This document shows positions 10,393 to 22,400 of a stretch of 64,000 nt of DNA, in pieces. The translations under genes and the position numbers were made by a program. The DNA comes from Ephemerocybe angulata (lineage: Eukaryota; Basidiomycota; Agaricomycetes; Agaricales; Psathyrellaceae), in contig JAACJK010000223.1 in assembly GCA_013368325.1 (NCBI GenBank), positions 620,001 through 684,000 on the forward strand. The letters run 5' to 3'. The notes beneath the pieces were generated by a model. The model worked only from the letters and a program-made list of their open reading frames with translations, searched no databases and had not been told where the DNA came from. The first letter of the stretch is position 1. Every line of letters begins with the position of its first letter.

Positions 10393-11640
10393 ATGACAAC
10401 CGCCATTGCTACCACACAGACCAAAGTCTTGTTTCCTGCTCCCCCGCCCACAACCAACGCGTTGACCAATCAACAGCGGAACCAGCTCCTTCGAAAGACG
10501 AAGAAGCTGGAGCAGCTTTTGGGTGCTACACCACACTTACTGGACAACTCGTCCCCGCCCGGTGGTACGTTCTACAATGGCTTCTGTTCTACAATGGCTT
10601 CCCTCGACATAAGCATGCTCACAACTGACTGCACAGAACCCGTCTCGCCATCTCAACTCCAGAGACGAGCTTCTTCGTCGATCAGCATATCGCGTGGATC
10701 GTTCGACTCATTTTCCTCCGTCTCAGTAACCTCGACATGCCACAGTGGGACGAAGTTGCTTGACCAGACATCGTCCTTCCCATCCACCCGAAGGTCAAGC
10801 CTGCGTCGACCAAAAAACAATCTTAAGAAGTCCATCTCAGCCCCTTTGCCCTCCGCTCCACAGCAATCGGCACCTTCGTACGAGACATGGTCTGGTATTA
10901 AGCCCCCATTCCTTCGGATCGACTCGAACACCAACTCATACCCTAATATGCCTTACTGGGCAGAATCATCTTCGAACAACACATCGAAGCGATATACCCT
11001 AGCCCCCTCGTCGCCTGATTCTGATTCAGAAGACCAGTCGACCAAACCTTCGTTTACCATCTCCTGCACTCGCAAGAGCAAGATGGATCGGCTCCGCAGG
11101 AAACTAGGCCACGGCGTACCTATAGACCTAGTGTTCCCTGCATCAAAGAATGGGCTCGATGATGAAGACGAGCTAGATGCGGAGTCCTCCAGCGGCGACG
11201 AGTGGCTGCTCGTCCCACCCCCTACGCCCCGCACATCGCGGGAGACCAAGGCGTCTGGAACGATCGCAGGATCTCGCGATTCTCTGATCGTGCAGCAACG
11301 CCGTTCCCCTCGCAGCAACACTTCGAACCTCCCAAGTTCCCCATCCACCGAGTCGCAGTCCCCGCCTATTGCCGTATCATCTTCATCCTCATCTCCGAGA
11401 GCGGTTGGCTCACCGCTGACTGCGATCATCGAGAGCCCTGATGAGCACGGCTCGGGGTGGACGGAGCCCTTTGGCATCGTGCGGACACCCAGCACGAAGA
11501 GCGAGGGATCGCAGTTCGACCCGTCGGAAGTCAAGCGGTGGAGCACACGCCTGGGGTACGAGGGGTGGACTTCCCCAGAGCCGATACCCAAGTCTGCAAG
11601 ACGGCGATGGAGCGTGCGGCCTTCGGGAATCGACGCATGA
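10393..11640 (+). CDS. Orphan Ser-rich protein with short conserved N-terminal helix
   Basis: Function not recognised. Starting at the ATG at 10393 the protein has a short helical segment, NQQRNQLLRKTKKLEQLLG (about residues 24-43), followed by a long Ser/Thr/Pro-rich, probably disordered region with basic clusters (RKSKMDRLRRKLGHGVP), an acidic patch (DDEDELDAESSSGDEW) and a C-terminal GYEGWTSPEPIPKSARRRW motif. A 72-nt GT-AG intron at 10565-10636 is likely (391 residues if spliced); it has no stop, so the unspliced frame also stays open. The intron contains a near-perfect doubled TTCTACAATGGCTTC. The layout resembles an agaricomycete-specific regulatory or scaffold protein (inference). Many SP/TP sites suggest phosphorylation. 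Confidence 0.8.
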   Translation: MTTAIATTQTKVLFPAPPPTTNALTNQQRNQLLRKTKKLEQLLGATPHLLDNSSPPGGTFYNGFCSTMASLDISMLTTDCTEPVSPSQLQRRASSSISISRGSFDSFSSVSVTSTCHSGTKLLDQTSSFPSTRRSSLRRPKNNLKKSISAPLPSAPQQSAPSYETWSGIKPPFLRIDSNTNSYPNMPYWAESSSNNTSKRYTLAPSSPDSDSEDQSTKPSFTISCTRKSKMDRLRRKLGHGVPIDLVFPASKNGLDDEDELDAESSSGDEWLLVPPPTPRTSRETKASGTIAGSRDSLIVQQRRSPRSNTSNLPSSPSTESQSPPIAVSSSSSSPRAVGSPLTAIIESPDEHGSGWTEPFGIVRTPSTKSEGSQFDPSEVKRWSTRLGYEGWTSPEPIPKSARRRWSVRPSGIDA

Positions 11641-12282
11641 GACCGAGATATACCCCGATATCCTTTACGTTCCCATACCTTGCGCTTTTGCAGCTGTACA
11701 TAATCGTTAATACTTGCTTTCTGCCACTCGTTCCTGATTGGGGCGTTTGTGCTATTCCCTGGCGGGATTGTTGTAATGTCGTACTCTAGTAGAGGCCATC
11801 TAATAGTCATGCCAATTGAAGCTTTCATAGTCTAAGGGATTCAAACCATTCATTGACATGCATAATCGTTCTTTTATCGTCTTTAGCGCCGAAGTTAATC
11901 GTCACTAAGCGCTCAAGATTTTCTGGTACATAGTGGGTGAGATCCGCGAGGGATCATGGAACGTCTGACTTGAGTCTATGTAGGCGATTGAGGCGAACAT
12001 CAGACCGCCTGCTCACGTTGGAGGCGCTCGACGCGTGCGAAAAAAGGTCTCGTTTCAAGGTGGAGCCCACAAGGAGCCAAGTGAGGCCAAGTGTCATGGC
12101 CTGTCTTCTTGCTGTCTTCATCTTGAAAATATCCCACAGTGGACCCACACTAAATGTATTGCCGGAATATGCCCTCCTGCTGGCGTATTTAACCTTTCGT
12201 GCCTGATGATCGCTCTGAATTTTGAAACAACCCACTCGATGACATTGCGCTCGGTTCCCCGGAGCCCCAAACCTGCACTTTC
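11641..12282. other. Spacer before the DUF6533-like array
   Basis: No gene or repeat recognised over about 640 bases. Confidence 0.5.
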
Positions 12283-14056
12283 ATGAGTGCTGAAGCCCTC
12301 CTCCAGTTCGCGTGGTTCGTGCAGAAAAGTCATTGGTTCGCAGGTGTGTGCGCTCGCCGTTAGTCTCAGGGAACGACACAGGCTTACAGCTACCTTCACG
12401 GCATGCAGTCGCAGCAGCAACAGTAGCGTTCTGGGACCATAGTGAGTCCTCCTCGTGGTCAGTGTACGAAATAGCGCGATAAATTTACACCCCTCTAGTA
12501 TCGACGTTCGACTTGGAGGTTGGTGTCCGTATCGTCTGTGGCCTCATCGATGCTGATGAGCTGGTTCGTAGGTAGAGCTTATCTGGGTGAGTTCTCTATG
12601 GGGGTTCAGGGGAGAGGTCAGAGACTCACTGGTCGGTGGCGTGTAGAAGAAGAAGGTGTCCCTGGTTCAGGTGCTATATATCATTGTAAGTCTTCCCCTT
12701 CAATTGCACCACAAGACGAACCCCTTACGTTGATCTGGAAAGACACGCTATGCGGCGAACGGCTTCTTTCTGTGAGTGCGGTACTTTCTTGAAACACTTG
12801 TTAAACGTCATCTGTGAATCTCCCTGCGATGCTAGACAAGGCTTAGCGGGTAAGTTTGACTATTCTGAAACGGAAAGAATCTAAACTAACCCAGGTGCGA
12901 ATTTGCGATCCTTTCAGCGCAAATCTGGATTACGGATGATACTCAATTCAACAAGGCACGCCTCCTCCTCCTGCTGGAGGGCAAAACCATATTGACCTCT
13001 ACATGTAGTCATGCAACTCGTATGCTCTGATTCAATTCTGGCTAGCTGGAGCTGCCGCAACTTCAATGCAAGGTGCGGGGTCCACACATCCTCGGCCACA
13101 GCCTACATGACAGGAGCTTATTGAAGACGTGCATCTCTAGGGTTGATGATGCATCGCGTGCTTAGCATGTATGAGCAACGGAGAAGAGCTCGTATGGCTC
13201 TCTTATTCGCTCTATGCATCTTGATGCTTTCGGAAGTTACCGTGACCCTTGTTTTGTCGTTAGGAACTTCTCTTACAAAATCTAGTAAGTCTTTTTGCCT
13301 TAGAGCTCGCTCGAAAACAACACCGGATGCTCTGAAGTTCCCTTTTTAGAACTATTCTGATTCAATTAATAGGTATCATTCTAGCACCCTCTGTGCGCAC
13401 TTGCCTGCCAGGAAACTGGCCATCATGGTCATCCGCCACTTGGTTCATCGCGATTACCTATGATATCGTTGTCGTCGCCTTCACCGTGTGGGAAGGCCTG
13501 CGGTTTCTGAAGGAGTCACAGAAGGAGATGTTTGCCTTGGAGACCGATGCGCCTCCGGGTAGTTACTTGAAGAAAACCTGGTCGAGGCAGGGGGTGCTTT
13601 TCCGGGTACTAATAAGGGACAGTATTTTATTTCCTTTCATGTGAGTACCCAAGGCCCTGAGTGTCTTCCCCAACTAACCTTTCGATTGGATTTAGCGGAA
13701 CTGTTTCATGCCTCGTCACCATCGTTGTGTGGTTCACAACCCCTCTGGAGGCACGTCGTTCTGGCCGTACTCTCCAGACCATCAGCGATGCTAACATTTC
13801 GATTCCGACGCTTTTACAGAAGGGGCTTGCTTTTTATCCGATCCAAGCCACCTCGGCCCTCACCCCCATCCTTGGCTGCCGTCTGGTTCTGAACCTGCGC
13901 AATGCATACTATCAGCCGTTTTCGGAAGAGATTAGGATGTCCATGAAGGGGTACGACCTGGATATGCTAAACAACACAGTCGAATATCCGCTGGAAGTAT
14001 ACACCATCAGAGCTCAAGGGATGGGATCAGGAGACGATCAAGCTCGCACAGACTGA
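12283..14056 (+). CDS. DUF6533-like multi-pass membrane protein, copy A
   Basis: Predicted integral membrane protein of a basidiomycete family of unknown function. I assemble 13 exons: 12283-12343, 12409-12441, 12500-12519, 12572-12586, 12647-12685, 12743-12771, 12841-12849, 12895-12955, 13009-13072, 13141-13284, 13373-13640, 13696-13750, 13820-14056 (344 residues). The N-terminal signature is VAFWDHISTFDLEVELIW followed by KKKVSLVQVLYII and RY, the DUF6533 pattern. Later helices include FIAITYDIVVVAFTVWEG and the C-terminal PILGCRLVLNLRNAYYQPF. A 15-nt exon encodes VELIW. Two introns (12956-13008 and 13751-13819) begin with GC where relatives have GT; the second is 69 nt and stopless. The 9-nt exon at 12841 is the least certain part. 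Confidence 0.75.
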
Positions 14057-14310
14057 GGCACCTTTTGAACCGTTTCATTAGCTATCACCGTTCGTAGATT
14101 GTATACGACAGACGCACAGATACCCAAAATCGCACTTCACAAAACGCGGAGGTGTGTATATATCGCGCTGTCTCGGTGCACTGACGCGAAGCGTGCAATA
14201 GGTGGCGCTGTCGGTAATAAATCATCTCATTTCATCGCCAGGCGCAGATCTTGCCAACCCATTGCATCGAAAATGGTCCCTAATACTGTAGACGTCCTTT
14301 TCCCTCCTCA

Positions 14311-15148
14311 GTACAAACTTGGATCCTAGGTGACACTGTCACCCAGTTCACGAAGGTGCGTCTCCTTTTGTTGCTGCTAGTGAGCAGGTCCGTTGTCTTA
14401 ACCTCTGGTCATACATAGATGTGTGGCACGTACACCATGGCCCAATTCTGGCTCTCCGGATTCGCAGTGCACGGGATGCAAGGTACGATCCTCACGGATA
14501 ATCCACGCATCAGGAGCCCACTAAAGGCAGGTGACTCCAATGTTCTCGGAGATCACCGCCTTGTCGTTCTGTCCGCTGGTTACCCGACCAATATATCCAG
14601 TTAGTCTCTCATTGTCGTAAGTTCTCCCGACTATCGCAGTCCCGAGTGTACTGCGTTGAATGTGGTATTCTAGAACTCCTCTGGCGAGAATGCCAGGCGC
14701 AATTATCCTTGGACCCGCTTTACGTCGGCTCTGAATTCCAGAAGGCTGGACATCATGGTTATTCTTTACCAGGTTCATTGCGATTACCTACGATCTGGTT
14801 ATCGTTGCCTTCACCTTGTGGGAGGGCTTGCGTTTTCTGAGGGAAATACGGAAATTATAAGCCGTGTAGGCCGCGCCGAAAGAAAGCTTCTCGAATCCTT
14901 TTAGATCCTGGTCGAGGCAAGTGCTTTTCCGGATCTTGATACGCAACAGCATTTCATTTCCCTTCAGTGTTCACTCCGGCGTCTATTCCTGTTTATACAT
15001 GTAACATACACTTATTAACTCTAAGTATAAGGGGCACGACCTCGATCTTCTGGGACACTCGAATGATGCTTACTCCTTGCAGATGTACAGCGTCAGTGAG
15101 GTAGTGTCAGTCGGAGCTGATCATCCGGGCGAAGGCAACGGCGCTTAG
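14311..15148 (+). pseudogene. Truncated, broken DUF6533-like gene, copy B
   Basis: Clear remnant of the neighbouring family. It begins with a piece equal to copy A's eighth exon (QTWILGDTVTQFTK), then an intron with a normal GT donor, then CGTYTMAQFWLSGFAVHGMQG. The following loop exon is degraded. A later block reads FIAITYDLVIVAFTLWEG but stops at TAA (about 14861) after FLREIRKL. Further pieces are SWSRQVLFRILIRNSISFPF and the tail YKGHDLDLLGH ending at 15148. The whole N-terminal half including the micro-exon region is missing. It lies between intact copies A and C in the same orientation, so it is a decayed tandem duplicate. Confidence 0.8.
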
Positions 15149-16027
15149 ATCGTTTCTTTGGTTATCGTCTTCAGCTTCATCGAATTCACGAAATATTTCT
15201 TGTGCAATAGGCATAGAGGACGTTACGGTTCATCACGGACTTGAGTGTGGCCTGCATTGGCCTGCACGGAGATGGACTGTGCATGTAAGTTGCAGGATGT
15301 GGGATATTCTGACACTAAATTCGACGGCCCTCAATTTGAGCTAAGTAAGTCATCAGCGGAGATTATGATTCCGATTCTCGTCTGCCCAGGAAATTGGAGG
15401 CTTGTCAGGAACAGAGGCTGGATTTCTGGAAGCGATCCCGAGTGGCAAAATTACACACCGTGACCTACCGTGACCACTCGAGAATTTCCGTTGGTCTGTG
15501 TGCCAAGGCAATACATTGAATGTCGCTTTCCCGGTCGGCTACGGATGTATGCAACGGTGAAAGCAGTTTTGCGAATTCTACATGATATTTTGGGATGCCA
15601 GTGGATACAAGGAACGGTTTGTCATGTAGTAGTTTTCGTTCTCTTCGGGCGCTGACATTTTTACGAGACCTCCGGGGAATGAGGCGAACAATGGATGGAT
15701 TTGAGCGACGCGGGGAACTGCCGAGGCTCCCACGAAGTGAGAGCATTCGCACTGTGTACATAACCCCAATCCCTTCCCCCTATATTCGAATGAATTGACG
15801 GAACCATCGGGAGTGACGGTGGACCATTTGCAGGGTCCATGGACAGCCAGCTTACAGGCGGCTATCGACTCGATCGACAGGACGCCATGTTGCTTACTTT
15901 AAACTTTCATTTAGACGTGCTGTCCTTTTATACCTTTCTACTTTGTTTCTACTCTCATCCTGGCTTTGCACTTTAGATGACCACCGCTGGCTGGTGCTGG
16001 TACTAACCCCCCACCTCCCACCGAGTT
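15149..16027. other. Spacer, possible further family debris
   Basis: No gene. A stretch near 15365-15400 reads IMIPILVCPGNW, reminiscent of the loop with CLPGNW in copy A, and may be another fragment of the DUF6533-like family; too short to be sure. Confidence 0.35.
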
Positions 16028-17912
16028 ATGAGTGACGTCGCTATTCCCCTGGGATATGTGTGGTTAACACAGAAGGGACAATGGTTTTCAGGTATGTGCA
16101 GCTACCTAGTACCAGCTTGGTCGTCTGGGCTCTTCAGTATCGGGTTACTGACGATACACACCCTTCTTGGTAGTGGCCGTTGCGACTGTCGTCTTCTGGG
16201 ATCATGGTGAGTATATCGTCTCTGCTATGCGTGTGTTGGGATTGAGCTGAGCATATCTCTAGCCTCGACGTTAGATTTGGAGGTTAGGCATATTCCTCCC
16301 GTGTTCTCCATGTTAGAAGCTGATGGATAGGACTAATAGGTTGAGCTTATTTGGGTGCGTGGTGTCAATTTCGATGCCGGAGTGAGGTTAGGATGCTCAT
16401 CGGGTTGCAGAAAAAGAAGGTGTCTTTTGTTCAGGTGCTCTACCTCATCGTAAGCACCCTTCGCATGCTCTAGTCATTGCGACGTTGTCTGACACGAGCC
16501 GAATTACTTCCAACCTTGAAGAACCGCTATGGCTCCTTGGTCCTCTTCTTGTGAGTGACCCCCGTCTGGACTCGGGAAATCCTCTTGAGGCTGAATGCGC
16601 TACGACAGGCACGGTCTGTCAGGTGCGCAATTATACAACGACAAGCTGGTGACAGCAAATGTCATTTTGCGTTGAACATCCTGATCTCAACTGACAACCA
16701 TCGTTCCCCCAGTTCAAATGTGGCTAAAGGGTGACCAGTTCACCAACGTACGTCTCTTTCACCCAACTTAAGCATTGGCATGGAACTGAATAGATATCCA
16801 GCTGTGCAACTCGTATGGGAAGGTTCAGTTCTGGCTTGGAGGGGCGACAGCCAACGCGATGCAAGGTCCGTTCTGCTTCTCATGGTTTTATGCATCAGAG
16901 CTCATCATCCTCTCACCCTGCAGGCTTGATGATACACCGGATGTACAGCATGTACAGACAGCGGCGAAGGGCTCTCATCGTCATAATGACTTTACTGGGC
17001 ACGTTGATACTGTCGGAGTTCATCATCTCTCTTATTCTATCGGTAAATGGCACGCGAGGAAAGGGCAGTAAGTATTTCGCTCTTCCTAATCCATGGACCA
17101 TGGCTCTAAACTCCTATCGCATAGCGGGAACAACCCTGAGCCAGTCACTGCATACTTGCCAGGCAGGAGGCACCTATCCAAAATGGGCTATGACCTCGTG
17201 GTTCCTATCCATCGTGTTCGACCTCATAATCGTCGGGTTTACATTATGGGAAGGAATTCGATTTTTGAAGGAGGCGGAGAGGCTGTCGGAGCTCTCGGCA
17301 ACGGCCCAGGGAGCGCACAAGTATCATTTTGCCAGGAACTGGTCGAGGCAGGGAATACTGTTCCAGATATTAATGAGGGATAGTCTTCTGTTCCCATTTT
17401 TGTAGGTTCAAGTTTCCTGCTCCTTCTAAGGGCTCGCATGGCTTACCATGTATCAACAGGGGCACCCTTGCTTCCCTCCTCAACGTCGTGGGCTGGCTCG
17501 CAACCCCAATCGAGGTATACAGATTCTTTCCCTCTACCATGGCACCATCAACTGACCTCTTGGCCACCTGTCTTATTAGTCTGGCTTTGCAATGTACCCA
17601 ATCATCGCCGGCACTGCAACCACCCCAATTCTGGGCTGCCGCTTAGTACTCAATCTCCGCAACGCATATTATCAGCCGTTCAGCAACGAGATCGAAATGT
17701 CGATGCAGGACTTCAACCTCGACTTTTTAAGCGAGGACGACTCAGTCGAACTGCGCGGAGTCGCCTCCAAAATCTCGAGGAGGTCAGGCGGGAGATCGCG
17801 CACTGACTGCGAGGAGGCCCAACCAATTCCTATCCCCCCGTTATCGACTTCGAGGTCCCTTAGACATGGTAAATCAGAATCGTCGTTATCCCAGAGAAGC
17901 GCGGACTCCTAA
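16028..17912 (+). CDS. DUF6533-like multi-pass membrane protein, copy C
   Basis: Intact paralogue of copy A. Exons: 16028-16091, 16174-16206, 16263-16282, 16340-16354, 16411-16449, 16522-16550, 16609-16622, 16713-16747, 16802-16865, 16924-17067, 17125-17401, 17460-17514, 17580-17912 (373 residues). Exon lengths 33, 20, 15, 39, 29, 64, 144 and 55 are identical to copy A. Key text: VVFWDHASTLDLE, VELIW, NRYGSLVLF, GLMIHRMYSMYRQRRRAL, WFLSIVFDLIIVGFTLWEG, PILGCRLVLNLRNAYYQPF. It carries an extra Ser-rich C-terminal tail of about 60 residues absent from copy A. All its introns have GT donors. The join between 16622 and 16713 is less certain. Confidence 0.8.
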
Positions 17913-19455
17913 GGTTTTTGTTGGCTGTTAATGCTTGCACATAGAGTTTATCTTTGTACATTACGAGACTGAGGCCTCTGTCGGCCGCGTAGTCATTACA
18001 TTCCTTTAGTTTTCTTTCAAAGGTTTTCAACATTTGGCGGCAGGTGTGATGAAACCATAGGCAACGCGTCGAAGGGGCTTTGGTTGTAGGGCGTTGTGTC
18101 TTGTCGAAATTCCGGAACTTGAGCGCAACGTCTGACTATGGCGTTCAACTGAAGACCGTACTGTCGGGCGCTTACATAAATGGAATACTGGAGCCACTGA
18201 GCCAGGGAAACTGGAGAAAGGCTGGTCGAGGCCCGGGCGCCTATGACATCGCTGGAGTTGATGATGTGACAAACGCGCGTCGCCGTCACGCCAGAGGGAG
18301 GCGCGACCAAGACGCGACGCGTTTTTGTTCCCTTCCTCCACCATGGATATCGAATTGTCTATCTCTCGACTGTTACTTGGCGACATGTATGGCTGGCGGC
18401 GTCTTCAGGCAGAACGCCGCCGTTCTATCCGAGAAGTCCGGTTCCGCCAGATATGGGTTTTCTGGGCGGAGAGTGTACATGGCTTGGCATCCACCTGCAT
18501 CCACGTTGCTCTCCGAGTCTGTGATCTGTGCAGTGGTCAAGACTTCGCTCTTTACTTGACTTGTGCAGACCGCTGGTACCTCCGTATGTTGTGATCTTTC
18601 GAGGCTTCAAGTTCTCGTATTAATGGGCGCTTGGGCGCTTATAAGCTGTAGGATTGTCCCGAGGCCCCGACCGTGATCAAGGGAACCTTTTCCGGGCCTC
18701 GCCAAGGCCTCGCTGATAAATAAAGCAAGATATACTTAGGGAAGAAGCCATTGAGGTTTTTTTCACCCTCCTCAAGTTGGCAGCAGGGATTGTGCATGAG
18801 ATCTCAGGCACTCGTCCCGAGCAATACTTCGGGCCTCGGACAGTGGACTCATGGCCAATTTCTACATTGGTAACCACTGCGGTGTTTCGTAACTGTAGGC
18901 GGTCCAGCGTGGGGTCACCGCAGATTGTACCTTTACCAACCTCGAGGAATGCGGCATCCGACCCCTTACTAAGTTCCTGGGCCAATTAGATGTCACTTCG
19001 CGCTGAATAGCCTCTTTGAGCAGAAGCCCCACATTAGGCTCAAGCCTACGCCGCCGAGGATTGTCCTTTCCAGAGTGCTACGGACTGTGGAAAGCTCATA
19101 AAACACAGCCTTGCGAGACAGCCAAGCCGCTCAGCCTCATTGTAAACATGCACTCGAATTTGAAAGCTCAGATGGGATTGCGATGGTCTCGATAGGAATC
19201 CGGGGATACCCCTAACCGTACTTACCTTGAGGAAGAGCGCCAAAGGGTCACACGTGTCAACTGACAACACGTCCCGAAATAGCACGTACTGCCTTGGACA
19301 AGGCGTATTTTGGCGTTACCCACTACATCGTCCCTCAAGGGGCCTTCCATACACCGTGCTGGCTCTCGGTTAAGCGACGATACCCATTCCAGGCGACATT
19401 CACGACGACGACGAGACACTGTACACTCCCTGCACCGCCCTGACCTGCAAAATCA
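17913..19455. other. Gene-poor region with doubled AAGCGCCCA word
   Basis: About 1.5 kb without a recognised gene. At 18624-18645 there is TGGGCGCTTGGGCGCTTATA, two AAGCGCCCA words in direct tandem on the minus strand, and a related GGGCGCTTAC at about 18170. Short open frames at 18325-18594 and 18677-18985 have no recognisable protein pattern. Confidence 0.5.
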
Positions 19456-22400
19456 ATGGCTATCTTCAAGCGGTCGGCCGTCGACGAGCACGACACAGAC
19501 GAGGAGCAGGATGAGACGATCGACCCCGAGCTGCGTCTACGGACAGTCCGAACGGCAGCATCTGCGATAGAGGAGGGATTCAAGTCGGAGCAACGGGCAG
19601 AGAGGCGGAAGTCGATGCGGAAGTCGCGGTTCTTTACAGCGGGGAGAAGTAAACCGGACAAGTCTCCAGCACCAACAGCTGTCGCACCACAGGCAGCTCT
19701 GGTACCCCCGACCACGACGGCTGGAGCACGAAGGAATATCTATGTTAACCATCCATTGTCGGCCATGGAGATTGATCACGACGGGGAGCCAACCGTGAGC
19801 TATGCGAGAAATAAAGTGCGGACAACGAGTGCGTGGCTATCTATTCTTTCCGTTGAAGGAGTCTGACAGAGTACCAGAGTATACTCTTCTGACCTTCGTA
19901 CCCAAAAACTTGTACGAGCAATTCCGTCGAGTCGCGAACCTGTTCTTCTTGACACTCGTTATTCTGCAACGTAAGGCCCTATTCACACTGCCAAACGAAT
20001 TGCTAATCGTCCTGCAGTGTTCACGGTATTTGGGGCGCCGTCCGGAGCCATCGCAATTTTGCCCCTAGCCTTCATCCTCACCGTGACTGCTATTAAGGAC
20101 GGCATCGAAGACTATCGCCGCGGGGTTCTCGACGAGGAGGTCAACAACTCCGCCTCTACCAAGCTCGACGGCGGCTGGCGCAACGTCAACCAACCTACAG
20201 ATCCCCGCTCATGGATTGAAAAGTTCCTCGGTCTCAATGCGCCCGGAAAGGTGACGAAGGGAGTGCGGAAATTGAGGGAGCGGGAGGCTGGACAGGCGCG
20301 CATCATTCTAGACCGGGGGCACGACGATATCTCGAGCGTCAACATGAGCAGCACAAGCATCGACTACCCGGATGGGCATAGGCTGGAAGCCATCCAGAGC
20401 GTCGACTCTCACAGCTACCCTCCCTCCAAGACGTCGGTTTCCGAGGGATCAGCGCCGAATGCGAAACCGGGGGACTGGGGACTTTCTCAGTACCAGCAAT
20501 CTGTCCGTTCTACGACTAGCAGCGGAGTGGTGAACTGGGGCAAGCACTCCGGCGGGGGCGCACGCTGGGAGCGGACGTTGTGGAAGAAGCTGGAGGTCGG
20601 CGATATCGTCCTGCTGCGGGACAATGATCAGGTTCCAGCGGACATCGTCGTCCTCTCGACTTCAGACGCGGACGGCATGTGCTATCTGGAAACGAAGAAC
20701 CTCGACGGCGAAACCAATCTCAAGCCTAGGAAAGCTCTGCGAGCTACTTCTGCGATCTCGTCCGAGGACGACGTCGAGCGATCTTCGTTCATCCTCGACT
20801 CTGAACCGCCACATCAGAACCTATACACCTATCATGCCGTCCTGCGCTACAATGATCCCGCCACCAACGAGCCCAAGATGGAGCCTGTCTCTATCAATGA
20901 ACTTTTGCTGCGAGGCTGTTCGCTTCGAAACACGTCCTGGGTTATTGGTTTGGTCGTGTTTACGGGCCAAGATACCAAGATCATGTTGAATGGAGGAGAC
21001 ACGCCTTCGAAACGCAGCAAGATCGAAAGGGAAACCAATTTCAATGTCCTCGTCAATTTTGGCCTCCTCGCCGTCATGTGCATCGTGGCCGCAATCTTCA
21101 GTGGACTTGAAGACGCGAAGACCGGAACGAGCGCTCAGTTCTTCGAAATCGGAACCGACCCCACCTCGTCATACGCTGTAAATGCCATTATCACCTTTGT
21201 GTACGTCCAGCCTCGAAATCATCGCTTCTGCCTCTGCATTTCTGACCTTCATGGCCTGTAGATCATGTCTCATCGCCTTCCAGAACATCGTGCCCATCTC
21301 ACTGTACATCTCCATCGAAATGGTCAAGGCCATCCAAGCCTACTTCATCTCTCAGGACATCGACATGTATTACAAGCCTTACGACACCGCCTGCGTTCCA
21401 AAGACGTGGAACATCTCCGACGACCTTGGCCAAATCGAATACGTATTCTCGGACAAGACTGGGACCCTTACGCAGAACATTATGGAGTTCCAGAAGTGCT
21501 CGATCAATGGCGTGGCCTACGGCGAGGGTGTTACGGAAGCACAGAGGGGTGCGGCGACGCGGGAAGGAAAGGTCGACTCACTAGACCCGAAAGAGCTGAA
21601 CGACAAGCTCGCCGCGCTCAAGAAGCAGATGGTGTCGACTATAGAGCGGACATTCAAGAATCGGTACGCGCAGTACGACAAGCTCACGCTCGTCTCACCC
21701 AAGTTTGCGGAGGACCTCGCGAACAGGGACAAGGACCAGAGGGGGCATATGATCGCGTTCTTCCGGGCACTTGCGCTGTGTCATACGGTGCTCTCTGACA
21801 AGCCCGACGTGACGAAGAAACCATTCCATCTCGAGTACAAGGCCGAGTCCCCCGACGAGGCCGCACTGGTGGCTGCCGCCCGCGAGTGTGGTTTCCCGTT
21901 CATCAACAAGTCGAAGGACCTGTTTGAAATCGAGGTGATGGGCCAGTCGGAGAAGTATACCCAGCTCAAGATGCTCGAGTTCAACAGTACGAGGAAGCGG
22001 ATGAGCGTGCTCATGCGGTGTCCGGACGGGAAAATCATTCTCTACTGCAAGGGTGCGGATAGCGTCATCTACGAACGGCTGGCGAAGGACCACGACGAGG
22101 GCTTGCGGGAGCAGACGAAGAAGGATATGGAGATGTTTGCCAACAATGGACTGAGGACGTTGTGCATTGCCTACCGCTATGTCTCGGAGGACGAGTACTT
22201 CTCATGGGTGCGGACGTACGATGCGGCTACGAATGCAATCGAGAATAGGGAGGAGGCGATTGACAAGGCTAACGAGTTGGTGGAGCATTCGTTACTCCTT
22301 TTGGGGGCTACGGCGTTGGAGGACAAACTTCAGGAGGGAGTACCTGAGGCCATCGAGCAACTGCATAGAGCTGGCATCAAGCTCTGGATTCTCACTGGTG

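Noticed and set aside
12283..17912. The three-copy array as a transposon or viral insertion
   Set aside because: No terminal repeats, target duplications, transposase or reverse transcriptase; exon structure and orientation fit ordinary tandem gene duplication.
18325..18594. Open frame starting MDIELSISRLLLGDMYGW as a possible gene or DUF6533-like remnant
   Set aside because: Does not carry the D-L-E/V-E-L-I-W signature or neighbouring exons of the family; no other family recognised.
21265..22093. Alternative frames of 130-180 codons within the flippase gene
   Set aside because: They overlap the highly conserved ATPase catalytic exon in other frames and carry no recognisable domain.
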